From NCBI RefSeq assembly GCF_013201035.1, contig NZ_CP053707.1, positions 1,984,001 through 2,048,000 of the forward strand: a DNA stretch of 64,000 bases, read 5' to 3'. Shown in pieces: positions 1-7,868 of this stretch. The notes beneath the pieces are model-generated. The model ran no database searches. It saw only the letters and a list, made by a program, of their open reading frames with translations, and was not told where the DNA came from. The DNA comes from Arthrobacter sp. NEB 688 (lineage in GTDB: Bacteria > Actinomycetota > Actinomycetes > Actinomycetales > Dermatophilaceae). The translations under genes and the position numbers were made by a program. Each line of letters begins with the position of its first letter. Position 1 is the stretch's first letter.

Positions 1-1751
1 TGGTGGAACTCGATGTTGCGCAGCCGGTGCAGCGCGGGGTGGGCCCGGCGCACCTCGTTGAGCATCGTCAGCCAGCCGGCGAGCGAGCGGCCCTCCTTCG
101 GGCCGCCGGGCTCGTAGTCGGCCCAGCCGCGGTCCTTGAACTCGTACTTCTCGTTGTCGATCTGCTCCTCGGCGCCCGGGCGGGCCACGTGCTCCATCAG
201 CTCGTAGCCGGCGTAGATGCCGTAGGTCGGCACGAGGGTCGCGGCGAGGGCGCTGCGCACCTTCCAGGCCGCGGGGCCGCCGAACTGCATGTACGGCGTG
301 AGGATGTCGTGGGTCGTCGGCCAGAACGAGGGCCTCATGTAGTCGGCCGACTCCCCGGCGAGCTCCTGGAGGTACTCGCGCAGCTCGGGCGCGGTGCTGC
401 GCCACGTGTAGTACGTGTAGCTCTGCTGGAAGCCGACCTTGGCGAGCGTGTGCATCATCGCGGGCTTCGTGAAGGCCTCGGCGAGCCAGATGACCTCGGG
501 GTGGTCCTGTGCGACGTCGGCGATGATCCACTGCCAGAACTCGACCGGCTTGGTGTGCGGGTTGTCGACGCGGAAGATCTTGACGCCGTGGTCGATCCAG
601 ACCTGGACGACGCGACGCACCTCGGCGTAGATGCCCGCCGGGTCGTTGTCGAAGTTCAGCGGGTAGATGTCCTGGTACTTCTTCGGCGGGTTCTCGGCGT
701 AGGCGATCGTGCCGTCGGCCCGCGTCGTGAACCACTCCGGGTGCGCCTCGACCCACGGGTGGTCGGGGGAGCACTGGAGGGCGAGGTCCATCGCGACCTC
801 CATCCCGAGCCGCTCGGCCTCGGCGACGAACGCGTCGAAGTCGGCGAAGGTCCCGAGGTCGGGGTGGATGGCGTCGTGGCCGCCGTCGGGGGAGCCGATC
901 GCGTAGGGGCTGCCCGGGTCCTCGGGGCGCGCGTCGAGGGTGTTGTTCGGGCCCTTCTTCGCGGCCTGGCCGATCGGGTGGATCGGGGTGAGGTAGACGA
1001 CGTCGAACTTCATCGCGGCGATGGCCGGCAGCCGCTCGGCGGCGGTGCGCAGGGTGCCGGTGACCCAGCGGTGGTCCGCCGCGTCGTAGCGGGCGCCCTC
1101 GCTGCGGGGGAAGAGCTCGTACCAGGCGCCGTAGAGGGCGCGCTCGCGCTCGACGAGCAGGGCGTGCTCGGCCGAGGGCGAGACCATGTCGCGCAGCGGG
1201 CGGTCGGCCAGCTCGCGCTCGACGGCGGCGTCGGTGCCGGCCTTGAGGCGCACGAGGTCCGGGCGCGCGGCGTCGCGCAGCGTCCGGATGGCGTCGACGA
1301 GGACCTTCTCCTGCTCGGCGGTGCGCTCGACCTCGTCGAGGGCCCGCTCGAGGACGAGAGCGCCCTCCTCGAGCATCAGCTCGGTGTCGACGTCGGCCGC
1401 GACCTTGATCGTCGCGTCGTGCTCCCACGTGCCGTAGGGGTCGGACCACCCCTCGACGCGGTAGGACCACCAGCCGGTGCGGTCGGGGGTCACGCGGGCG
1501 ACCCACGTGTTGAGCCCCTCGTTCGTGCACGTCATCGGCAGGAGGCGCTCGACACCGTCGGGGTCGGTGAGCACGACGGTCGCGTTGACCGCGTCGTGCC
1601 CCTCGCGGAACACGGTCGCGGAGACCTCGAGCTCCTCACCGACGACGGCCTTCGCGGGGCGCGAGCCGTGGTCGACGACGGGTCGGACGTCCTGGACCGG
1701 GATGCGGCCGATCGGGTCCTGGGGCGGGGCGGTGCGGAGGGCATCACTCAC
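1..1751 (-). CDS. glgE: Alpha-1,4-glucan:maltose-1-phosphate maltosyltransferase (partial, C-terminus off window)
   Basis: GlgE extends alpha-1,4-glucans in the cytoplasm using maltose 1-phosphate as donor. It is a glycoside hydrolase family 13_3 enzyme found mainly in Actinobacteria. The 583 codons present cover an N-terminal all-beta domain with the WWSYRVEGWSDPYGTW segment and most of the catalytic barrel. Seen in the barrel are LTPIHPIG, the nucleophile Asp in FRVDNPHTKP (about residue 396), the acid/base Glu in WLAEAF (about 425), and PTTHDILTP. The last part of the protein lies beyond base 1. The GTG start is chosen because it sits 7 nt after TAGGTT (1764-1759, minus strand), the leaderless pattern common in this window. 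It lies downstream of glgP on the same strand but is separated from it by a hairpin, so it is probably a separate transcription unit. Confidence 0.95.
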   Translation of the reverse strand, partial: MSDALRTAPPQDPIGRIPVQDVRPVVDHGSRPAKAVVGEELEVSATVFREGHDAVNATVVLTDPDGVERLLPMTCTNEGLNTWVARVTPDRTGWWSYRVEGWSDPYGTWEHDATIKVAADVDTELMLEEGALVLERALDEVERTAEQEKVLVDAIRTLRDAARPDLVRLKAGTDAAVERELADRPLRDMVSPSAEHALLVERERALYGAWYELFPRSEGARYDAADHRWVTGTLRTAAERLPAIAAMKFDVVYLTPIHPIGQAAKKGPNNTLDARPEDPGSPYAIGSPDGGHDAIHPDLGTFADFDAFVAEAERLGMEVAMDLALQCSPDHPWVEAHPEWFTTRADGTIAYAENPPKKYQDIYPLNFDNDPAGIYAEVRRVVQVWIDHGVKIFRVDNPHTKPVEFWQWIIADVAQDHPEVIWLAEAFTKPAMMHTLAKVGFQQSYTYYTWRSTAPELREYLQELAGESADYMRPSFWPTTHDILTPYMQFGGPAAWKVRSALAATLVPTYGIYAGYELMEHVARPGAEEQIDNEKYEFKDRGWADYEPGGPKEGRSLAGWLTMLNEVRRAHPALHRLRNIEFH

Positions 1752-1766
1752 CCCACCGAACCTACA

Positions 1767-1809
1767 CGGACGGGGGCGGGTGACGCTGGCCGCGCCACCC
1801 GCCCGTCCG
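1767..1809 (-). terminator. Stem-loop between glgP and glgE
   Basis: The arms 1767-1782 and 1796-1809 pair over 14 bp with a 2-nt GG bulge and a 13-nt loop. It begins 9 nt after the glgP stop codon and ends just before the predicted glgE -10 hexamer. There is no T-run, so terminator function is inferred from position and stem strength. Confidence 0.5.
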
Positions 1810-1817
1810 CGTGCTGG

Positions 1818-4358
1818 TCAGGCGCGCCAGATGCGCTCGAGGTAGTCGCGCATCGAGCGGTCGGAGGAGAAGAACCCCGAGCGGGCGACGTTGAGGATGG
1901 CCGAGCGCGACCACGCGTCCTCGTCGCGGTACGCGGCGTCGACCCGCTCCTGGGCGTCGAGGTAGGGCTGGAAGTCCGCGAGGGCCATGAAGGCGTCCTG
2001 GTGGAGCAGGTTGTCGATGACCGGGGCGACGGCCTGGCGGTCGCCGCCGGTGAAGCGGCCGCTCGCGAGGAGGTCGATCGTGCTGCGCAGTCGCGGGTTC
2101 TGCTCGTAGTAGCTCGAGGGGGAGTACCCCGGCCGCAGCCGCTCGACCTCGGGCTCGGTCATCCCGAAGAGGAAGAAGTGGTCGTCGCCGACGAGCCGAC
2201 GGATCTCGACGTTCGCGCCGTCGTCGGTGCCGATGGTCAGCGCGCCGTTGAGCGCGAACTTCATGTTGCCCGTGCCCGAGGCCTCCTTGCCCGCGAGCGA
2301 GATCTGCTCGGAGAGGTCGGCGGCCGGGATGAGCTTCTCGGCGAGGGTGACGTTGTAGTTCGCGGGGAAGGCGACCGAGAGCCGGCCGGCGACCGCCGGG
2401 TCGGTGTTGACGACGTCGGCGACGGCGTTGATGAGGAAGATGATCTCCTTCGCCATGTGGTAGCCGGGGGCCGCCTTGGCACCGAAGACGAAGGTGCGCG
2501 GGACGACCTCGTCGGCGCTCACGCGGCCCGAGACGACGTCGTCGTAGAGCGAGACGATGTGGAGCAGCTTGAGGGTCTGGCGCTTGTACTCGTGCAGGCG
2601 CTTGACCATGACGTCGAGCATCGTGTCGCGCGGCAGCTCGAGGCCGTCGCGGACCTTGAGCAGGTCGTAGAGGCGCTCCTTGTTGGCCTGCTTGACCCGG
2701 CGGAACTCGGCGCGGAAGGACGCGTCGTCGGCGTAGGGCTCGAGCTCGCGGAGGCGGTCGAGGTCGGTGACCCAGCCCTCGCCGATCGTGTCGTTGAGCA
2801 GCTCCGAGAGGCGGCGGTTGGCCAGCCGCACGAAGCGCCGCGGGGTGATGCCGTTCGTGACGTTGGTGAACTTCTCGGGCCACAGCTCGCTGAAGTCGGG
2901 GAGCACCTTGTCGCGCAGCAGCTGGCTGTGCAGCTCGGCGACGCCGTTGACCTTCGAGCCCGCGACCGTCGCGAGGTAGGCCATCCGGACCGAGCGCTCG
3001 GGGTGCTCGGCGATGACCGACATCCGGCGCACCCGCATCTCGTCGCCGGGGAAGGCCGCGCGGACCTCCTCGAGGAACTCCTCGTTGATCCGGTAGATGA
3101 TCTCGAGGTGGCGGGGCAGGAGGCGGCCGAGGAGGTCGACCGACCAGACCTCGAGGGCCTCGGGCAGCAGCGTGTGGCAGGTGTAGGCGAAGCACTTCTG
3201 GGTGATCGACCACGCCTCGTCCCAGTCGAAGCCCTTGCGGTCGATGAGGATGCGCATCAGCTCGGGGATGGCGATGACCGGGTGGGTGTCGTTGAGCTGG
3301 AACATGATCCGCTCGGGGAGGCGACGCAGGTCGAAGTCCGCCGGCAGGGTGTTGTCGATGTAGTCGTGCAGCGAGCAGGCCACGAAGAAGTACTGCTGCT
3401 GCAGCCGCAGCTCCTTGCCCTGGGGCGTCGAGTCCTCGGGGTAGAGGACCTTCGAGATGTTCTCGGCGAAGGTCTGGGCGCGCACGGCCTCGGCGTAGTC
3501 GCCGGAGTTGAAGATCTGGAGGTCGAACGCCTGCGTGGCGCGGGCGCTCCACAGGCGCAGGGTGTTGACGACGCCGTTGCGGAAGCCGGGGACCATGTAG
3601 TGGTACGGCATCCCGAGGACGTTCCAGTCGGGCGTCCACGTCGTGCGCTCGGTGCCGTCCTCGGCCGTCGTCTTCGCCGTCGAGCCGCCGAAGCCCACGA
3701 GCACCTGGCGCTCGGGGTGCGGGAACTCCCACGGGCTGCCGAGCGAGAGCCACGAGTCGGGCCGCTCGACCTGGCGGTCGCCCTCGAAGGTCTGGCGGAA
3801 GATGCCGTACTCGTAGCGGATGCCGTAGCCGATGCACGGCACGTCCATCGTCGCGAGGGAGTCGACGAAGCAGGCGGCGAGGCGACCGAGGCCACCGTTG
3901 CCGAGGCCGGGCTCGACCTCCTGCGCGCGCAGCGTCGCGATGTCGATGCCGCAGCGGCGCATCGCCTCCTCGGCGATGTCCTGGAGGTTGGTCGCGAGGA
4001 CGTTGTTGCCGAGCTGGCGGCCGAGGAGGTACTCGGCCGAGAGGTAGCCGACCGTCTTCTGCTGCGCCTGGCGGCGGCGGGCGCCCGTCTCGAGCCAGTC
4101 GGCCATGAGGTAGCGGCGCACGGTGCGGGCCAGCGCGAGGTACTGGTCGTTGACCGTCGACTGCGACAGCAGGGTGCCCTGGCTGTAGTTGAGCTCGGCG
4201 AGGAAGGTCTCGACGAAGCCGTCGACCGTCGTCGCCGGCTGGACGACCGGACCGTTGGCGAGCGGGTGGGTCGTGCGGAACCCCGGGCCGATCCGGCGGG
4301 CGTCGGTCGACGGTGACTCGTCGGAGACGAGGGAGCTCGTGGGCACGGTGTCGGTCAT
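1818..4358 (-). CDS. glgP: Glycogen/maltodextrin phosphorylase
   Basis: A PLP-dependent phosphorylase that releases glucose 1-phosphate from the non-reducing ends of glycogen or maltodextrin. It has 846 residues, a normal family length. Visible motifs are EYLLGRQLGNN near the N-terminus, GLGNGGLGRLAACF, and the PLP-lysine segment EASGTGNMKFALNG (Lys about residue 700) followed by ALTIGTDDGANVEI. The ATG at 4358 is chosen because GAAGGACGAG lies about 5 nt upstream. An earlier in-frame ATG at 4451 would place the start inside the promoter/operator. A LacI-type operator candidate sits at the promoter, suggesting control by a sugar-responsive repressor. glgE follows downstream. Confidence 0.96.
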   Translation of the reverse strand: MTDTVPTSSLVSDESPSTDARRIGPGFRTTHPLANGPVVQPATTVDGFVETFLAELNYSQGTLLSQSTVNDQYLALARTVRRYLMADWLETGARRRQAQQKTVGYLSAEYLLGRQLGNNVLATNLQDIAEEAMRRCGIDIATLRAQEVEPGLGNGGLGRLAACFVDSLATMDVPCIGYGIRYEYGIFRQTFEGDRQVERPDSWLSLGSPWEFPHPERQVLVGFGGSTAKTTAEDGTERTTWTPDWNVLGMPYHYMVPGFRNGVVNTLRLWSARATQAFDLQIFNSGDYAEAVRAQTFAENISKVLYPEDSTPQGKELRLQQQYFFVACSLHDYIDNTLPADFDLRRLPERIMFQLNDTHPVIAIPELMRILIDRKGFDWDEAWSITQKCFAYTCHTLLPEALEVWSVDLLGRLLPRHLEIIYRINEEFLEEVRAAFPGDEMRVRRMSVIAEHPERSVRMAYLATVAGSKVNGVAELHSQLLRDKVLPDFSELWPEKFTNVTNGITPRRFVRLANRRLSELLNDTIGEGWVTDLDRLRELEPYADDASFRAEFRRVKQANKERLYDLLKVRDGLELPRDTMLDVMVKRLHEYKRQTLKLLHIVSLYDDVVSGRVSADEVVPRTFVFGAKAAPGYHMAKEIIFLINAVADVVNTDPAVAGRLSVAFPANYNVTLAEKLIPAADLSEQISLAGKEASGTGNMKFALNGALTIGTDDGANVEIRRLVGDDHFFLFGMTEPEVERLRPGYSPSSYYEQNPRLRSTIDLLASGRFTGGDRQAVAPVIDNLLHQDAFMALADFQPYLDAQERVDAAYRDEDAWSRSAILNVARSGFFSSDRSMRDYLERIWRA

Positions 4359-4417
4359 CGGTGCTCGTCCTTCGGGCATGGGGTGGGTCGGGCGCGGCGA
4401 CGGTGAGGCGCTGACAC

Positions 4418-4450
4418 AGGGTAGCGACCGCGTGCGGAAACGCTTGCACA
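4418..4450 (-). promoter_or_regulatory. glgP promoter with LacI-type operator candidate
   Basis: On the minus strand a -10-like TACCCT (4423-4418) is preceded by GCAAGCGTTTCC (4447-4436). That 12-mer has 8 of 12 positions symmetric about a central CG, the layout of LacI-family operators such as those of MalR-type repressors. The palindrome covers where a -35 element would lie. The factor is not identified in this window. Confidence 0.45.
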
Positions 4451-4488
4451 CTCGAGGGGTGGTGCGCAGCCCCTCGACCGGATGGCGG

Positions 4489-5844
4489 TCATCCGGCCGG
4501 GGCGCGGACGAGGAGGTCGGGCGTGAGGTCGGCGAGCGTGCGGCACCCGGTGAGCGCCGCGGTGAGGTCGAGCTCGGCGGCGATGTTGCGCAGGACCTCG
4601 CCCACGCCGTCCTCGCCGGCCAGGGCCAGGCCGTAGACGTGCGGGCGCCCGATGCCGACGGCGGTGGCGCCGAGCGCGAGGGCGACGAGCGCGTCGACGC
4701 CGGTGCGCACTCCGCTGTCGAAGAGGACCGGGGTGCCGGGGGAGCGCTCGCGGACGGCTGCGACGACGCCGGGCAGGGCGTCGAGGGCTGCGACCGTGCG
4801 GTCGACCTGCCGGCCGCCGTGGTTGCTGACCCAGAGGCCGTCGACGCCGAGGTCGAGGGCGCGGGCGGCGTCGTCCGGGTGCAGGACGCCCTTGAGGAGC
4901 ACCGGCAGGCTCGTGAGGTCGCGCAGGCGGGGCAGGTCCTCCCAGGTGAGGGCGGGGCGCGAGAAGACGTCGAGGAAGGTCTCGACGGCGGCGCGCGGCA
5001 CGGGGGAGCGGAGGTTCTCGCGGGTGCCGCCGGGGTGGTTGCGGCTCATCGCGAGCAGCGTGCGGACGGCGGTCGGGGTGGGGCGGGGCGCGGGCTCGGC
5101 CGGGTGGTCCGTGTCGCTGGCTGCGGCGGCGGCGGCGGTCACGCGCTCGGCGACGAGGCGCGCGAAGACCGGGTCCGAGGTGTACTGCGCGATGCCCTCG
5201 CCGCGCGCGAACGGGAGGTGGCCGAGGTCGAGGTCGCGTGGGCGCCATCCGAGGTAGGCGGTGTCGAGGGTGACGACGAGGGCCTCGGCGCCGGCGGCCT
5301 CGGCGCGGTGGACGAGGGAGGCGGCGAGGTCGTCGTCGCGGCTCCAGTAGAGCTGGTACCAGAAGGGGCTCCCGTCGAGCTCCTGCGCCACGGTCTCCAT
5401 CGGCACGGAGGCCTGGGTGCTGAGCACCGGTGTGACGCAGGCGCTCCGGGCGGCGCGGGCGACGGCGAGGTCGGCGTCCGGGTGGGCGGAGGAGAGGACG
5501 CCGACGGGGGAGACGAGCAGCGGCGTGGGGTGCCGGCGGCCGAGGATCTCGACCGAGAGGTCGCGCTCGGAGGTGTCGACGAGCAGCCGGGGGACGACGC
5601 GCCACCGGTCGAAGGCCGCGCGGTTGGCCTTGGCGCCGGCCTCGCTGCCCGCCGAGCCGGCGACGTAGGCGAAGGCGCGGCGCGACATCACCCGCTCGGC
5701 GGCCTCCTCGAGGCGGGTGCCGTCGGTCGGGACCGCCGGGCGGCGCCCGAACGAGCCCGCCCTGTAGATCGCCGCCTGCGCGACGCGCCCGATCCCCTCG
5801 GCCACCCGCGTCGCCTGCCCCGCCCGTCCCGCACCGTCGACCAT
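4489..5844 (-). CDS. FMN-dependent alpha-hydroxy-acid oxidase (lactate 2-monooxygenase-like)
   Basis: A cytoplasmic FMN enzyme of the glycolate oxidase/LldD family that oxidises L-lactate or a related 2-hydroxy acid. It has 451 residues. Seen are the FMN-binding segment LLVSPVGVLSSAHPDADLAVARAA, YQLYWSRDDD, LDTAYLGWRPRDLDL (a motif typical of lactate 2-monooxygenases), LLKGVLHPDDA, and the catalytic His-Arg pair in SNHGGRQVD (His about residue 342). The C-terminus carries the FDSGVRTG and IGRPHVYGLA phosphate-binding segments. The ATG lies 7 nt after TAGACA, so it may be leaderless. Monooxygenase rather than dehydrogenase activity is inferred from LGWRPRDL. The true substrate is not fixed by sequence. 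Confidence 0.88.
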   Translation of the reverse strand: MVDGAGRAGQATRVAEGIGRVAQAAIYRAGSFGRRPAVPTDGTRLEEAAERVMSRRAFAYVAGSAGSEAGAKANRAAFDRWRVVPRLLVDTSERDLSVEILGRRHPTPLLVSPVGVLSSAHPDADLAVARAARSACVTPVLSTQASVPMETVAQELDGSPFWYQLYWSRDDDLAASLVHRAEAAGAEALVVTLDTAYLGWRPRDLDLGHLPFARGEGIAQYTSDPVFARLVAERVTAAAAAASDTDHPAEPAPRPTPTAVRTLLAMSRNHPGGTRENLRSPVPRAAVETFLDVFSRPALTWEDLPRLRDLTSLPVLLKGVLHPDDAARALDLGVDGLWVSNHGGRQVDRTVAALDALPGVVAAVRERSPGTPVLFDSGVRTGVDALVALALGATAVGIGRPHVYGLALAGEDGVGEVLRNIAAELDLTAALTGCRTLADLTPDLLVRAPAG

Positions 5845-5932
5845 GCGCGCCTGTCTACCCGATGCCCTCGCGGCAGGCGACCCCTGCGCCGTGAGGAGGC
5901 GAACCTGTCATCGAGGAGGCGTCCTGGTCCGC

Positions 5933-5990
5933 CGAGAGAAGGCAACACGCAGGGGGAACGGCGTCACCCTCTGCGTGTTGCCTTCTCTCG
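5933..5990. repeat. 58-bp near-perfect inverted repeat (24-bp stem, 10-nt loop)
   Basis: The arms 5933-5952 and 5971-5990 are perfectly complementary over 20 bp (CGAGAGAAGGCAACACGCAG and its complement). They continue inward with one G-T and three G-C pairs, leaving loop 5957-5966. The element lies between two divergently transcribed genes, where no terminator is expected, and has no T-run. It could be a mobile palindromic repeat or the first hairpin of an unannotated RNA. Confidence 0.7.
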
Positions 5991-6039
5991 ACGGCGGCCC
6001 AAGGTGTGCCGCCCCGGACTCCCCGCGCCGTGGGAGGAG

Positions 6040-6136
6040 ATGCGTGTCGGGTGGGAGGGAAACCTCGCAGGGTGGAGGGAATCGTCTCGACCTGGGGAGA
6101 CATGCGTGCCGGGTGGGAGGGAAACCTCCCGGGGTG
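6040..6136. repeat. Tandem 35-bp direct repeats with GAAA-tetraloop hairpins
   Basis: Copies at 6040-6074 and 6102-6136 match at 32 of 35 positions, spaced 62 bp apart. Each contains a GGGAGG-GAAA-CCTCSC hairpin (6053-6068 and 6115-6130; the second is a perfect 6-bp stem). The loop reads GAAA, a GNRA tetraloop, only on the plus strand. Between them GTCTC (6084-6088) can pair with GAGAC (6097-6101). No credible protein is encoded. The rest of the 5845-6260 gap shows only the hairpin at 5933 and the leaderless -10 of the next gene. Confidence 0.65.
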
Positions 6137-6260
6137 CGTGGAAGCCGGGGAGGGGACATGTCCGGCGCGGGCGCTCGGGACCGACCGGTCGGCGGGTCCG
6201 GGGTGCCGCTGGGCGAGGCGCCCGGGGCTGCCCGGGCCGGCACGCCCTAGGGTTCCTCTC

Positions 6261-6788
6261 GTGCAGCGTTTCGTGTGGGTCGCCTGGGGTCTCCTCGTCG
6301 TCGTCGTCGACCTGCCGCTCGCCGGCTGGGACGTCCTGCCCGACCTCGTCGGATACGCGTGGGTGATCATCGGCCTCGCGGGCTCCGCGAGCGTGCACCC
6401 CGCCTTCGTCCGCGCCCGTGCGGCAGCCGTGGTCGGCATCCCCGTCTGGGCGGTCCTCGGCACCCCGCTGTTCGCCTCCCCGCGCTACGGCACGCTGCTG
6501 CTGACGGCGCTGACCGTCGAGATCGTCGTCGTCACCCTGCTCGTCCACCAGGTCTGCACCGGCATCCTCGCCACCGCCCCGGCCAGCGACCCCGACTCCA
6601 CCCGCTGGGCCCGCATCCTCCGGGTCGCCGCGCTCGTCGTCGGCGTCCTCATGATCATCGCCCTCGTGCTCACCGCCGGTGGGCTGCGCCTCTACCCGCT
6701 CGTCTTCCTCGCGAGCGTGGTCGTCGGGGTGCTCACCGTCATCCTCGTGCAGCGCGTGGCGCGTGCCGGGTGGATCGCCACGGCCTGA
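6261..6788 (+). CDS. Small multi-pass membrane protein, unknown function
   Basis: A 175-residue protein consisting almost entirely of hydrophobic segments, with about five predicted membrane spans. Examples are FVWVAWGLLVVVV near the start and the VAALVVGVLMIIALVLTAGG and LVFLASVVVGVLTVIL stretches near the end. There are short charged loops and a C-terminal RVARAG. I do not recognise the family. The GTG start at 6261 is chosen because TAGGGT (6248-6253) ends 7 nt upstream, consistent with a leaderless mRNA. Longer upstream frames run into the repeat region. It is followed by a strong hairpin shared with the convergent gene. Confidence 0.7.
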   Translation: MQRFVWVAWGLLVVVVDLPLAGWDVLPDLVGYAWVIIGLAGSASVHPAFVRARAAAVVGIPVWAVLGTPLFASPRYGTLLLTALTVEIVVVTLLVHQVCTGILATAPASDPDSTRWARILRVAALVVGVLMIIALVLTAGGLRLYPLVFLASVVVGVLTVILVQRVARAGWIATA

Positions 6789-6806
6789 CCCGCCGCGCCG
6801 CACGCA

Positions 6807-6864
6807 CGCCCCACGCGACGAGGCCCCCGGACCGCTCGGTCCGGGGGCCTCGTCGCGTGGGGCG
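6807..6864. terminator. Bidirectional terminator-like hairpin, 27-bp perfect stem
   Basis: The arms 6807-6833 and 6838-6864 are perfectly complementary over 27 bp around a GCTC loop. The hairpin fills the gap between convergent stop codons (6788 and 6868), so it would serve both genes. No T-run is present on either strand. Confidence 0.8.
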
Positions 6865-6867
6865 CGG

Positions 6868-7758
6868 TCAGCGCAGGAACGGGATGGCCCGGTCGAGCAG
6901 GCCGCGCTCCTTGAGCTCCGCGCGCAGCGGGATCTCGTCGTCGATCCAGCCGCTCTGCTTGATGCCCCAGAACGACGCGTGGTCGGGGCCGTAGCCGAGC
7001 AGCTGCTGGTGCAGCGGCGAGAGGCCCTGGAACCACTCGGAGGACTGGTCGGCGACGGCCTCGTCGAGCGGGCGGATCCAGCGGTAGGTGTAGCCGATGA
7101 ACATCAGCTTGCGGATGCGCTCGCTCTTGTTCATCGAGCGGCTGTGCCACAGGCGGCGGTCGAAGATGAACGCGTCGCCCGGCTCGAGGAGCACCTCGAC
7201 GGCGCCCTCCGGCTCGATGATCGGGTCGCCCGGCTTCTCGGGTCGGCCCTCGAGCGTGTTGCTCTTGTGGCTGCCCGGGATGACCTTCGTGTTGCCGTAG
7301 CCCGGCTCGGAGAGGTCGGTCAGGGCGTAGCAGATCTTCGTCATGAACATCGGACGCACGTCCATGTCGATGTCCGAGTTCTGGCGGTAGCCGTCCTGGT
7401 GCCAGTTCCAGAAGGGCGGCTCGTCCTTCGGCGGGTTGACGTCGATGTGGTTGTGGTGCGTGTAGATGTTCCAGCCCATCGTCCCCCAGATGTAGGGGAA
7501 CGTCGTCGGCCAGGACAGCAGCTCGGCGAAGCGCGGGTCCTTGTGCAGCCAGCCCATGACGTGGATGGAGCGGTCCGGGCGCAGCTCGCCCGCGGCCTCC
7601 TCCTCCGCGTAGATGCGGTCGACGGCGTTCTCGAAGTACGCCCGGTCCTCCTCCGGGAGGGCCCCCTTGATGACGACGAAGCCGTCACGGTCGTACTGCT
7701 CGCGGATGGCCGGGTCGAGCGGCTCGAAACCGGTCGGCGCGGGTGCGGTCGCGGTCAT
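6868..7758 (-). CDS. Phytanoyl-CoA dioxygenase (PhyH) family protein
   Basis: A predicted Fe(II)/2-oxoglutarate-dependent oxygenase of 296 residues. The metal-binding triad is visible as His120 and Asp122 in NWHQDG and a distal His205 in RRLWHSRS, with following arginines placed to bind 2-oxoglutarate. GNTKVIPGSHKSN and VLLEPGDAFIFD are standard PhyH segments. It lacks the ectoine hydroxylase signature, so EctD is unlikely and the substrate is unknown. The ATG is supported by AGGAG about 9 nt upstream and a TAGACT -10 (7806-7801), giving a leader of roughly 40 nt, unlike the leaderless neighbours. Confidence 0.85.
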   Translation of the reverse strand: MTATAPAPTGFEPLDPAIREQYDRDGFVVIKGALPEEDRAYFENAVDRIYAEEEAAGELRPDRSIHVMGWLHKDPRFAELLSWPTTFPYIWGTMGWNIYTHHNHIDVNPPKDEPPFWNWHQDGYRQNSDIDMDVRPMFMTKICYALTDLSEPGYGNTKVIPGSHKSNTLEGRPEKPGDPIIEPEGAVEVLLEPGDAFIFDRRLWHSRSMNKSERIRKLMFIGYTYRWIRPLDEAVADQSSEWFQGLSPLHQQLLGYGPDHASFWGIKQSGWIDDEIPLRAELKERGLLDRAIPFLR

Positions 7759-7868
7759 GCTCGGTGTCTCCTCGGATCGGTGACTCGCGGACTGCCCGCC
7801 AGTCTAGGACGGCCACCGCGACACGCCGGGAGGCGACGCTGAGCGGCGCCTGTGAGGTGTCGGCGTCC

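Noticed and set aside
3-4316. A 1437-codon open frame on the plus strand, and a similar 1542-codon frame on the minus strand at 54526-59154
   Set aside because: They are antisense to clear glgE/glgP and ilvE-ilvBN genes, consist of low-complexity Arg/Glu/Val/Ala-rich sequence and match no family; such frames arise from the G/C-rich third positions of the real genes.
4359-4451. Upstream ATG at 4451 for glgP, adding 31 residues
   Set aside because: It lies inside the predicted operator and promoter, while ATG 4358 has a good ribosome site and a family-like N-terminus.
5855-6463. Overlapping open frames through the repeat region with repeated peptides
   Set aside because: The peptide repeats only reflect the DNA repeats, there is no ribosome site or leaderless promoter, and the amino-acid composition is arbitrary.
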